The notes: generated by a model from the sequence alone, not told the origin. A stretch of 12,460 nucleotides of DNA from Holosporales bacterium (GCA_031257795.1 JAIRNW010000082.1:1-12460), one strand, 5' to 3'; shown: positions 6,426 to 12,460, numbered from the stretch's first letter. Program-made: numbers and translations.

Positions 6426-9137
6426 TTGGAAGGAAATATACACGAAAAATCAAACGCTGAAACCACCGCAAGCTCAGCAACAGAGCAAAGCCACACCGCA
6501 AGCTCCGCAACAGGGCAAGGCCACACCGCCAATTCTGCAACAGAGCGAGCCCATCCAGCCGATTCCACAACCGAACAAAGCTACAATGCCGATTCCATCA
6601 AGGTCCTAAAAGGACTCGACGCCGTCAGAAAGCGTCCTGGCATGTACATCGGCGACACAGACGACGGCACCGGCCTGCACCACCTGATCTACGAAGTCCT
6701 CGACAACTCCATCGATGAGGCGCTGGCGGGCTTTTGCAACGATATCGTGATCACCCTACACAGCGACGGCTCAGCCTCCGTCAGCGACAACGGCCGCGGC
6801 ATCCCAACCGACATCCACCCAGAGCTCGGGGTCTCCGCAGCAGAAGTGATCATGACCCAATTGCACGCTGGCGGGAAATTCGACCAAAACGCCTACAAAG
6901 TGTCTGGCGGACTGCACGGTGTTGGCGTGTCCGTGGTCAACGCCCTATCACACACCCTCGAACTCGACATATACAGAGACGGCCACCACTACCAAATGAC
7001 GTTTCACAACGGAGAACCCAAATTCCCGCTGCGCATCGTCGGCGACGCCACCCCCGGCCAGCGCGGCACCACCGTCCATTTTTGGCCGTCCGGAGAAATT
7101 TTCCGAATACTGGATTTCGACTATCAAACCGTTGAACACCGCGTGCGCGAGCTAGCATTCTTGAACTCCGGAGTCAAAATCAGAATCATAGACGAGCGCC
7201 AAACTCCACCTCACGAGCAAACGCTGCAATACAGCGGCGGCCTGGTGGAATTCGTGAAACACGTCGACCGCTCTAAAGGAACGATCCTGCCCAAAGTGAT
7301 AGAGGCGCACGGCGTCAAGGATGGCGTGACTGTCGAGATGGCGATGGAGTGGACGGATGGGTACCACGAGAATATTCTGTGTTTCACAAACAATATCCAC
7401 CAACACGACGGCGGAACCCACTTAAGCGGCCTGAAAAACGCGCTGACCAGAGTCGTCACGAACTATATCGTTGGGAACCAAGGGGTAAAGACCGTCGGTA
7501 AAAATAAAGACTTGAAGGATTGCGTCACCGGCGACGACATCCGCGAAGGGCTAACGTGCGTTCTCTCAATAAAGGTCGCCGACCCAAAATTTTCTTCTCA
7601 AACAAAAGATAAACTTGTCTCCTCCGAAGTCCGCCAAAGCGTCGATTCAGTGATATCCGAGGCTTTGGAGCTGTGGTTCGAAGAGAATCCAACAGTTGCG
7701 AAAGCTGTTGTTGGCAAAGTCCTCGAGGCAGTGGCGGCTCGTGAGGCGGCAAAGCACGCCCGCGAACTCACTCGCAGGAAAACAGCCCTCGACGTCGCCT
7801 CGTTGCCAGGAAAGCTGGCGGATTGCCAAGAGCGCGACCCAGCGAAGAGCGAGCTTTTCGTTGTTGAGGGGCAGTCCGCTGGAGGAACGGCAAAGGACGG
7901 CCGCGATCGGCATTTCCAGGCGATTTTACCGCTAAGAGGAAAGATTCTGAACATAGAGCGCGTACGCTTCGATAAAATGCTGTCTTCGGCGGAGATCGGA
8001 ACTTTGATCACGGCGCTCGGAACTGGGATAGGGAAAGACGGGTTCGATATAGGAAAACTGCGCTACCACAAAGTCATAATCATGACCGACGCCGACGTTG
8101 ACGGCAGCCACATTAGAACGCTATTGCTGACATTTTTTTACAGACATATGCGGCAATTGATAGACAAGGGCTTCCTGTATGTGGCACAGCCTCCTTTATA
8201 TAGCGTTAAGGTGGGGCGCCGCGAGTTTTACGTTAAGGATGAGCACGCCATGGAGTCTTTCCTGCTCAACAAAGCGCTTAAAGACGGCAAGGTGATGAAG
8301 GCGGGGAACGACGTGACTGAGGAGGTTAATGGAAGTATCGGGAAGATCAATGCAGTGAAAACGCTAATAAAAAAGGTCTCGCGGCGCCTTAATCACACGC
8401 TGATTTGGGAACAGTTGTGGTTTGCGGACTACTTCGATGCCCCACGCGACGTGGACCTCACCAAAATCGCCAAAAGCTTACAGGCGCTAGACTCAGATAA
8501 GCGCGCAGAGTGGAAATTGTGTAGGGTGACTAAGGTAGCAGCTGAGAGCGCCGCGGTAAATAGCGGCGCCCCTGCTTCCAATTCCGCTTCTGAGATCGAC
8601 GTCACCTCCGCTTCACACACTGCCGCAGAGAACAATGACCCCCACTCTGCCGAGAATTGCGACGGCGCGGTAAATAGCGGCGCTGATTGCCAATTTGATT
8701 TAGAGATCGTGAGGGCGGTTGCTGGAATAACCGAGAAATGGTGCGTTGACAGCGATGTGCTCGAAATGGCAGAAGTGCAATCTTTGATCTCGAATTATAA
8801 GGATATTAAAGCTTTCTTTATCGAGGAAGTTGTAGAATATCATTCGAACGACGCAAATAAATTGCGGATTTCTGGCCCAACGCAGCTGATGGACGTGCTG
8901 CTGGAGCAGGGGCGAAGTGACGTTTCCATTAAGAGGAATAAGGGTTTGGGGGAGATGGACGCCTCGGAGTTGTGGGAAACAACATTGGATCCATTGGAGC
9001 GAACTCTTTTGCAAATAAAGGTCAGCCATGCGGACGAAACAGATGAGATTTTTTCGACGCTGATGGGGGACGTTGTGGAGCCGCGCAGGGAATTCATACA
9101 GGAAAATGCCGATAAAGTGGTAAATTTGGATGTATAA
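6426..9137 (+). CDS. gyrB: DNA gyrase subunit B (903 aa)
   Basis: This is the ATPase and TOPRIM subunit of DNA gyrase, which with GyrA supercoils DNA. The start is TTG, supported by AAGGAGG (6412-6418) 7 bases upstream. Residues 1-56 are an extra N-terminal tail with four ten-residue repeats (14-53). Conserved sequence starts at SIKVLKGLDAVRKRPGMYIG (57-76). GHKL ATPase motifs follow: YEVLDNSIDEAL, SDNGRGIP, GGLHGVGVSVVNALS, and the QTKDKL transducer loop. In the TOPRIM domain, E481 is the expected acid and TDADVDG carries D555 and D557. The usual EGDSAGG reads EGQSAGG (Q483) and PLKGK reads PLRGK. A proteobacterial-type insertion follows, containing a low-complexity Ala/Ser/Asn section (about 705-755). 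The end, IKRNKGLGEM...NLDV, is typical of Alphaproteobacteria. It is second in a recF-gyrB-antiporter run. Confidence 0.99.
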   Translation: MEGNIHEKSNAETTASSATEQSHTASSATGQGHTANSATERAHPADSTTEQSYNADSIKVLKGLDAVRKRPGMYIGDTDDGTGLHHLIYEVLDNSIDEALAGFCNDIVITLHSDGSASVSDNGRGIPTDIHPELGVSAAEVIMTQLHAGGKFDQNAYKVSGGLHGVGVSVVNALSHTLELDIYRDGHHYQMTFHNGEPKFPLRIVGDATPGQRGTTVHFWPSGEIFRILDFDYQTVEHRVRELAFLNSGVKIRIIDERQTPPHEQTLQYSGGLVEFVKHVDRSKGTILPKVIEAHGVKDGVTVEMAMEWTDGYHENILCFTNNIHQHDGGTHLSGLKNALTRVVTNYIVGNQGVKTVGKNKDLKDCVTGDDIREGLTCVLSIKVADPKFSSQTKDKLVSSEVRQSVDSVISEALELWFEENPTVAKAVVGKVLEAVAAREAAKHARELTRRKTALDVASLPGKLADCQERDPAKSELFVVEGQSAGGTAKDGRDRHFQAILPLRGKILNIERVRFDKMLSSAEIGTLITALGTGIGKDGFDIGKLRYHKVIIMTDADVDGSHIRTLLLTFFYRHMRQLIDKGFLYVAQPPLYSVKVGRREFYVKDEHAMESFLLNKALKDGKVMKAGNDVTEEVNGSIGKINAVKTLIKKVSRRLNHTLIWEQLWFADYFDAPRDVDLTKIAKSLQALDSDKRAEWKLCRVTKVAAESAAVNSGAPASNSASEIDVTSASHTAAENNDPHSAENCDGAVNSGADCQFDLEIVRAVAGITEKWCVDSDVLEMAEVQSLISNYKDIKAFFIEEVVEYHSNDANKLRISGPTQLMDVLLEQGRSDVSIKRNKGLGEMDASELWETTLDPLERTLLQIKVSHADETDEIFSTLMGDVVEPRREFIQENADKVVNLDV
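6465..6584 (+). repeat. Four 30-bp degenerate tandem repeats in the gyrB 5' end
   Basis: Units begin at 6465, 6495, 6525 and 6555 and encode TASSATEQSH, TASSATGQGH, TANSATERAH and PADSTTEQSY; a partial fifth unit (NADSIKV) merges into the conserved domain. The first two units differ at only a few bases and later ones are more worn. They form a polar, Ala/Ser/Thr-rich tail not found in standard GyrB. Confidence 0.85.
8553..8683 (+). repeat. 17-bp direct repeat in the low-complexity GyrB insert
   Basis: GCGGTAAATAGCGGCGC occurs at 8553-8569 and again at 8667-8683, both encoding AVNSGA in frame. The first copy also forms a hairpin with the bases before it (GCGCCGC...GCGGCGC). The section between encodes a disordered-looking Ser/Ala/Asn/Glu stretch, suggesting growth by duplication. 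Confidence 0.7.
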
Positions 9138-10737
9138 GAGATGTATATACCCAGTCATCGAAAGAATTGAGGGCAGGAGACACGTCGCGCAGGAAACTCG
9201 GAGCAATGAATCCACAAACTTTTTGTGGCTTTGGAAAGTGGCGCGTCTATTGGCGCTTTACTTTTTCTTCGGCTTTTTTTTTATGGACGACGCTGAAGCT
9301 GCTAGCGTTGCCCTAAAAAACCTACCGCGCATAGAAACGGCCATTCCGTTCATCGGCGTTTTGCTTTCCATAGCTTTTTGCCCGCTGCTGATTCCAAACT
9401 TGTGGAAAAGGTTCGAAAATCTGATACTGATCGCGTGGTCCGCGTCCTCGCTTTGGCTGTGCCTTTTATCAATTGGGCGAGACACAACAATATTGCTAAC
9501 AGACACGTTGATCCGCGAGTATATCCCCTTCATCACATTGGTCAGCACATTATTCATAATTAGCAACGGCATCGACCTCAAGATAAATGTCCGCGCCTCA
9601 ACCATGGGAAACATCATTATTTTAGGGTGCGGCGAGATTTTAGCGAATTTCATCGGCACAACAGGAACGGCGATTTTACTGCTGCGCCCGCTGTTGGAAG
9701 TCAACAAGCACAGAAAAAACAATGTACACACTGTAATATTTTTTATTTTCTTAGTTTCGAACATTGGAGGCTGCTTGCTGCCTTTCGGGGACCCCCCGCT
9801 TTTCCTTGGTTATTTGAAGGGGGTGGACTTTTTTTGGACGCTCAAGCATATGTTTCCGATGTTTTGCGCGGCTTCCGTGGCGCTGTTGGTCCTCTATGGG
9901 ATAATCGACATAATCATGATTAGAAAAGAGCGCGCAGAAGGATTGGCCGACGCGTCACAGCCCAGTCCCGCCATTGAGGCCGCTTCACAAATAGAGCAAG
10001 GAGATTATGCAACCCACAAGCCACTCTTGCATATCAATGGTTGGGTTAATGTTGTTTTGATGATACTCGTTGTCGTTTTGTTTGTCTGCACGGGCAACCT
10101 GCCTAAAAAAGTTATATTGAAACCATTCGGCGTTAGCGTGCACTCCAAGAATTTGATACGCGACCTCGGACTTCTTGTACTCGCAGGAATTGCCTTTTTG
10201 CGCTTCCTCAAAACAAAACAAGAATTCACAGATAAGGGACGCACACTATCACAAAAAGAATTGCGCGCAGGAGATACATCGCAGTGGGCCCCGCTGAGCG
10301 AGGTCATCAGATTTTTCCTGGCGATCTTCGTAACAATGGCCCCTGTTGCGGCGATGCTAAAGGGGGGGCACGAGTTTTTCGCGCCGATCAGCCGGGCCTT
10401 GGCCAGCTCCAGCCACCCTGCGTTTTTGTATTTTTGGTTTGTGAGCCCTTTTTCTGCTTTTCTAGACAACGCGCCAACATACTTGATTTTTTTCAAGATG
10501 GCCGGTGGAAATGCACAATTCCTGATGAACGAAGGGGTAAAAATTTTGATTGCGATTTCCGCGGGCTCGGTTTTTATGGGGTCTGTGACTTATATAGGAA
10601 ACGCACCGAACTTTATGGTAAGAACCATTGCCAAACAGTACGGCGTTAATATGCCGAACTTCTTCGGCTACACGGCAATGGCTTCACTGATCTTACTACC
10701 TTTGTTTTTTGTTTTGGGACTTGTTTTCTTGTATTAG
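9130..10737 (+). CDS. Sodium:proton antiporter of the CitMHS_2 / NhaD-like type (up to 535 aa)
   Basis: This is a polytopic membrane protein of the ion-transporter superfamily, usually annotated as a Na+/H+ antiporter. Signature stretches are NFIGTTGTAILLLRPLLEVN (173-192), VIFFIFLVSNIGGCLLPFGD (202-221) continuing PPLFLGYLKGVDFFWTL, and AFLDNAPTYLIFFKMAGG (443-460), followed by MGSVTYIGNAPNFM (483-496). Hydrophobic segments run along residues 71-533. The start is uncertain. The ATG at 9130 overlaps the gyrB stop (ATGTATAA) and would be translationally coupled, but its first ~36 residues are mostly encoded by a palindromic element (9146-9235). A GTG at 9238 would give VARLLALYFFFGFFF, a signal-like start, and an ATG lies at 9283; none has a good Shine-Dalgarno. 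About 15 extra polar residues (370-385) precede the conserved W-x-P-x-x-EV motif. It is probably the last gene of the recF-gyrB run and would serve pH and Na+ homeostasis. Confidence 0.9.
   Translation: MYKRCIYPVIERIEGRRHVAQETRSNESTNFLWLWKVARLLALYFFFGFFFMDDAEAASVALKNLPRIETAIPFIGVLLSIAFCPLLIPNLWKRFENLILIAWSASSLWLCLLSIGRDTTILLTDTLIREYIPFITLVSTLFIISNGIDLKINVRASTMGNIIILGCGEILANFIGTTGTAILLLRPLLEVNKHRKNNVHTVIFFIFLVSNIGGCLLPFGDPPLFLGYLKGVDFFWTLKHMFPMFCAASVALLVLYGIIDIIMIRKERAEGLADASQPSPAIEAASQIEQGDYATHKPLLHINGWVNVVLMILVVVLFVCTGNLPKKVILKPFGVSVHSKNLIRDLGLLVLAGIAFLRFLKTKQEFTDKGRTLSQKELRAGDTSQWAPLSEVIRFFLAIFVTMAPVAAMLKGGHEFFAPISRALASSSHPAFLYFWFVSPFSAFLDNAPTYLIFFKMAGGNAQFLMNEGVKILIAISAGSVFMGSVTYIGNAPNFMVRTIAKQYGVNMPNFFGYTAMASLILLPLFFVLGLVFLY
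9146..9235 (-). repeat. Palindromic element copy 6 (shortened) at the antiporter 5' end
   Basis: TATACCCAGTCATCGAAAG... at the left and ...CAAACTTTTTGTGGCTTTGG at the right are arms of the same type as copies 3 and 5. The core end GGCAGGAGACACGTCGCGCAGGA is the reverse of GTGTCTCCTGCC, written here over 23 bases split as GGCAGGAGACAC and GTCGCGCAGGA. The GTAC hairpin is deleted. Read rightwards it encodes EGRRHVAQ...STNFLWLW, in the same frame as copy 3's minus-strand peptide (DGRRHVAQ...PTNFRWLG). Confidence 0.75.
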
Positions 10738-10848
10738 TTTTTTTGTGAGATATTATTTTAGAAGAACACTATTAACACAAACAACTGGCGCTAACCATTC
10801 AGGGCGATCTCGCAAAAAAAACCAGTAAAACCTGAACTTTTAGAAACG

Positions 10849-10877
10849 TTGGATTCACACTCGAGACATTTTATACT
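10849..10877 (+). promoter_or_regulatory. Candidate upstream promoter for hpf
   Basis: TTGGAT (10849-10854), a 17-base spacer and TATACT (10872-10877). The -10 is strong and the -35 weak. It would give a leader of about 90 bases containing the arm-like sequence at 10881-10898. Confidence 0.4.
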
Positions 10878-10880
10878 AAT

Positions 10881-10898
10881 AGTTCAGTTGTGATTGGC
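10881..10898. repeat. Solitary arm sequence of the downstream element
   Basis: AGTTCAGTTGTGATTGGC matches the right arm of the element at 11526-11719 (AGTTCACTTGTGATTGGC) at 17 of 18 positions, and is inverted relative to its left arm. It therefore also pairs across the whole hpf gene. No partner arm or core is visible beside it. Confidence 0.6.
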
Positions 10899-10901
10899 AG
10901 C

Positions 10902-10930
10902 TTGACTAAAGGTCAAGACCCTCATACACT
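10902..10930 (+). promoter_or_regulatory. Candidate proximal promoter for hpf
   Basis: TTGACT (10902-10907), a 17-base spacer and TACACT (10925-10930). The -35 matches five of six consensus bases and the -10 four of six. Transcription would begin about 35 bases before the GTG start at 10974. Confidence 0.5.
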
Positions 10931-10973
10931 TAACCACGTTATTTGGTCTGATATTAGTTGGGTGTGGTGTATC

Positions 10974-11528
10974 GTGAATATTACTGTTTCTGGCAAGAAT
11001 ATGGATGTTGGGGAGAGTCTAAGCAAGACGATAGAGCAAGAACTGCGAGACGTGATGGCCCGCTGCGTTGGTGATTTTATCGATGCGCACGTGTCCATGA
11101 AGAAGGTTCATGGAATTTTCGAATGTGAAATCGACGTGCATATTTCTCGCGGCTTTTTCATAAGGAGCAACGGACGGAACGAAGACCCGTACACGTGCGC
11201 CACGCAGGCGATGAACACGTTGAAGCAACGGACCAAGAAGTATAAGGCCCGGCTTTTGAGGGGACGCACACACAAAGAGCACGCGGAGTCTGTGTCTAAT
11301 TGTATTCTGGAAGATTATCGCGAAGAGGAGGTCGTGCAGGAGCATCCAGTTATAGTTGCGGAGATGCCGGACACGCTAGAGACACTGGCTGTGGGCGACG
11401 CGGTGATGCGGTTAGATTTGTCTAGCTCGCCTGTTTTGATTTTCAAGAACATATCGTCCGGCCACATCAACGTTTTGTATAGGCGGCCAGACGGGAATTT
11501 GGGCTGGGTGGCCCCGAAGGATATGTAG
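10974..11528 (+). CDS. hpf: Long-form ribosome hibernation promoting factor, HPF/YfiA family (184 aa)
   Basis: HPF binds the decoding region of the 30S subunit and, in its long form, pairs ribosomes into inactive 100S dimers during starvation. The GTG at 10974 is chosen because the protein then starts VNITVSGKNMDVGESLSKTI, the standard family opening; the frame is open further upstream but that part is not homologous and overlaps the promoter. Residues 1-100 fit the S30AE domain. A charged linker (about 97-128) follows. Residues 150-182 fit the C-terminal dimerisation domain: VLIFKNISSGHINVLYRRPD (154-173), then GNLGWVAP. The length is normal for the long form. No strong Shine-Dalgarno is seen. 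Its stop codon TAG is part of the left arm of a palindromic element. A dormancy factor suits a slow-growing endosymbiont. Confidence 0.93.
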   Translation: MNITVSGKNMDVGESLSKTIEQELRDVMARCVGDFIDAHVSMKKVHGIFECEIDVHISRGFFIRSNGRNEDPYTCATQAMNTLKQRTKKYKARLLRGRTHKEHAESVSNCILEDYREEEVVQEHPVIVAEMPDTLETLAVGDAVMRLDLSSSPVLIFKNISSGHINVLYRRPDGNLGWVAPKDM

Positions 11529-11719
11529 CCAATCACAAGTGAACTACTGGTTCGTCGAACGGTGCCACAACAAAGTCTGCGAATTTGCGTGGAGCCCGAA
11601 GCTTCGACGGGAGCGGTGCGTTTAAGTACGGCTCGGCGGATGCGCTCGGGACCCCATTCAACTTGTTGAATGTGAGCCTGCTCCGTGTCACCTGCCCACA
11701 GTTCACTTGTGATTGGCTA
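11526..11719 (+). repeat. Palindromic element copy 7, starting on the hpf stop codon
   Basis: Perfect 20-bp inverted arms (11526-11545 and 11700-11719; TAGCCAATCACAAGTGAACT and its complement) enclose the longest core in the window. In order it holds GGTTCGTCGAACGG, an internal stretch caaagtctgcgaatttgc shared with the recF copy, GTGCGTTTAAGTACGGCTC, GCGGATGCGCTC, a local hairpin CATTCAA-ctt-TTGAATG-like segment, and GTGTCACCTGCCC. The first three bases are the hpf stop codon. The core runs in the same direction as hpf. Confidence 0.9.
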
Positions 11720-11750
11720 AGCCTGTTCGCATGATGTCAACAGGCTTTTA
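11719..11750 (+). terminator. Possible rho-independent terminator between hpf and tRNA-Ser
   Basis: AAGCCTGTT (11719-11727) pairs perfectly with AACAGGCTT (11739-11747) across an 11-base loop, with a short T-rich tail ending one base before the tRNA. The tail is weak, so it could instead be a leader hairpin of the tRNA. TTGTGA (11707) with CATGAT (11729) is a possible tRNA promoter overlapping the element arm. Confidence 0.45.
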
Positions 11751-11751
11751 T

Positions 11752-11842
11752 GGAGAGATGCCAGAGAGGTTGAATGGGACGGTCTCGAAAACCGTTGTGC
11801 TCTTTGTGGGTACCGTGGGTTCGAATCCCACTCTCTCCGCCA
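11752..11842 (+). tRNA. tRNA-Ser (anticodon CGA)
   Basis: Acceptor stem GGAGAGA (11752-11758) pairs with TCTCTCC (11832-11838). Discriminator G and an encoded CCA end (11840-11842) follow. The anticodon stem is ACGGT / ACCGT around loop CTCGAAA, giving anticodon CGA, which reads the serine codon UCG. The T-arm is GTGGG-TTCGAAT-CCCAC. A long variable arm between anticodon and T stems marks it as class II, as expected for serine. Confidence 0.97.
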
Positions 11843-12015
11843 ATGAATTTTTAGACAAGTTGTCTCTGTGTGCGTCGTGTCAGAAGCAGGCGCCAAAACC
11901 TTAGGATCTGCGCGGTGTAGCGGCAGGCGGCGTTTCCCTAAAATCGCGGCATTTGTCTCAAAAAACCATATCTAGGGCACTTTTGGCCCCAAAATTAGTC
12001 TCCGTTCTCGGGACC
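11843..12015. other. Stretch without a recognised gene
   Basis: I see no gene, RNA or clear family repeat. Minor structures such as GACAAcTTGTC-like sequence near 11853-11863 are short and could be chance. It probably holds the end of the tRNA transcript and decayed sequence next to the IS remnant. Confidence 0.4.
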
Positions 12016-12287
12016 TTACGTATCGGATTCCATCTCGGAATAAAGCCCGAACACCGCACAGCCGAAGGGTTTGAAGGCAACTGAGATCAAAATAGGTTGC
12101 AACTCGCCATCTTTATCCCCAAACCAAAATTTATTGCCTCCCTTACAACCAATCTTCGCCTCCTTATCCGAGGTAATTTTGGAGATATTTTCGTTGTTCA
12201 TCTTTTCGTGTTTTTTCTTGATCAATTCATCTCGTTCCGCCCAAAGTTGGCCTTTCGAGATCAAATGCGTGGCGTCAATGAATGAAC
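12016..12287 (-). pseudogene. IS5-type transposase remnant
   Basis: Read leftwards from 12287 the frame gives FIDATHLISKGQLWAERDEL, then IKKKHEKMNNENISKITSDK, then EAKIGCKGGNKFWFGDK. This follows the catalytic middle of IS5-family DDE transposases, where a [FLV]-[VI]-D-A-[ST] segment carries the first Asp and a later xCKGKDKFWFGYK segment is typical of copies seen in Rickettsiales and other Proteobacteria. Here GYK has become GDK, and after about 12109 the sequence loses all similarity and stops at 12016. The part upstream (N-terminal) is cut off by a palindromic element at 12288-12422. The frame continues into that element to an ATG at 12378, but those residues are element-encoded. The fragment cannot be active. 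Confidence 0.7.
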
Positions 12288-12422
12288 CTCTTTCGAAACC
12301 TTCAAAATCAGAATTTTGGGAAGGAGACACGGAGCACAGAAGCGGAGCGTACTTAGATGTACGTGAGCATTCGAGCACTGGATCGACGTACCCAAAAACT
12401 GATTTTGAAGGTTTCGAAAGAG
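12288..12422 (-). repeat. Palindromic element copy 8, abutting the transposase remnant
   Basis: Perfect 24-bp inverted arms (12288-12311 and 12399-12422) begin CTCTTTCGAAACC. The core in reverse complement reads GTCGATCCAGTGCTCGAA, CACGTAC-atctaa-GTACG, CTCCGCTTCTGTGCTCCGTG, TCTCCTTCCC. It is nearly identical to the copy at 4777-4912, 7.4 kb away, and its arms are the better preserved. It joins the transposase fragment exactly at its left end. Confidence 0.92.
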
Positions 12423-12460
12423 ATCAATTTAGACTAACCATTTTCATTTGATTTGGATTC

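Larger units (their letters stand above)
10738..10973. other. Intergenic region between the antiporter and hpf
   Basis: No gene is seen. A T-run follows the antiporter stop without a convincing stem. The right half contains two promoter-like sequences for hpf and an 18-bp copy of the arm sequence of the downstream palindromic element (10881-10898). Confidence 0.6.

Noticed and set aside
6380..6609. Alternative open frames over the gyrB tandem repeats
   Set aside because: A 30-bp repeat keeps several frames open automatically; only the gyrB frame has a strong ribosome binding site and continues into a known domain.
12016..12378. A 120-codon leftward open frame read as an intact gene
   Set aside because: Its first ~30 codons are palindromic element and the remainder is a transposase fragment that ends in unrelated sequence, so I treat it as a pseudogene.
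12071..12451. A 126-codon rightward open frame
   Set aside because: It is antisense to the transposase remnant and runs through the palindromic element; no homology or ribosome binding site.

Overview
The window looks like chromosome from a host-restricted alphaproteobacterium, most likely Rickettsiales or a neighbouring intracellular order; I cannot name the genus. The GyrB is of the long proteobacterial type and has an alphaproteobacterial C-terminus (VVEPRREFIQENADKV...NLDV). Intergenic space is generous, decayed genes and an IS remnant are present, and small palindromic repeats sit inside and between genes, as Rickettsia palindromic elements do.

Layout. (1) 138-4627 is read leftwards: a secreted protein of unknown function, a repeat-packed gap (1250-1791), a diverged AGCS-family Na+/amino-acid symporter, and a 416-aa protein that aligns as a very diverged complex I 49-kDa (NuoD-like) subunit without its quinone-site motifs. 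(2) 5030-10737 is read rightwards as a probable operon: recF, gyrB (TTG start behind a strong Shine-Dalgarno) and a CitMHS_2-type Na+/H+ antiporter whose 5' end overlaps the gyrB stop. (3) 10974-11842 holds a long-form hibernation promoting factor (hpf, GTG start behind its own promoter) and tRNA-Ser(CGA). (4) The right end carries an IS5-type transposase remnant interrupted by another palindromic element.

The most notable content is a family of palindromic elements of about 90-195 bp. I count eight copies plus one degenerate trace. They share a core (GTCGATCCG..., GTAC-gttnA-GTAC, GCGCCTGCGCTC, GTGTCTCCTGCC), but the outer arms are of at least four unrelated sequences, each self-complementary. 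One copy is inserted in frame (49 codons) in recF between the ABC signature and Walker B. Another appears to supply the first ~30 residues of the antiporter in the same reading frame. Others lie at gene 3' ends, with arms running into or stopping just short of stop codons. Two copies (4777-4912 and 12288-12422) are nearly identical, which suggests recent movement.

Functionally the window combines DNA repair and topology (recF, gyrB), ion and amino-acid exchange (antiporter, symporter) and translational dormancy (hpf). Apart from recF-gyrB, the neighbours do not form a recognisable pathway. All homology statements come from reading motifs; no search was run.
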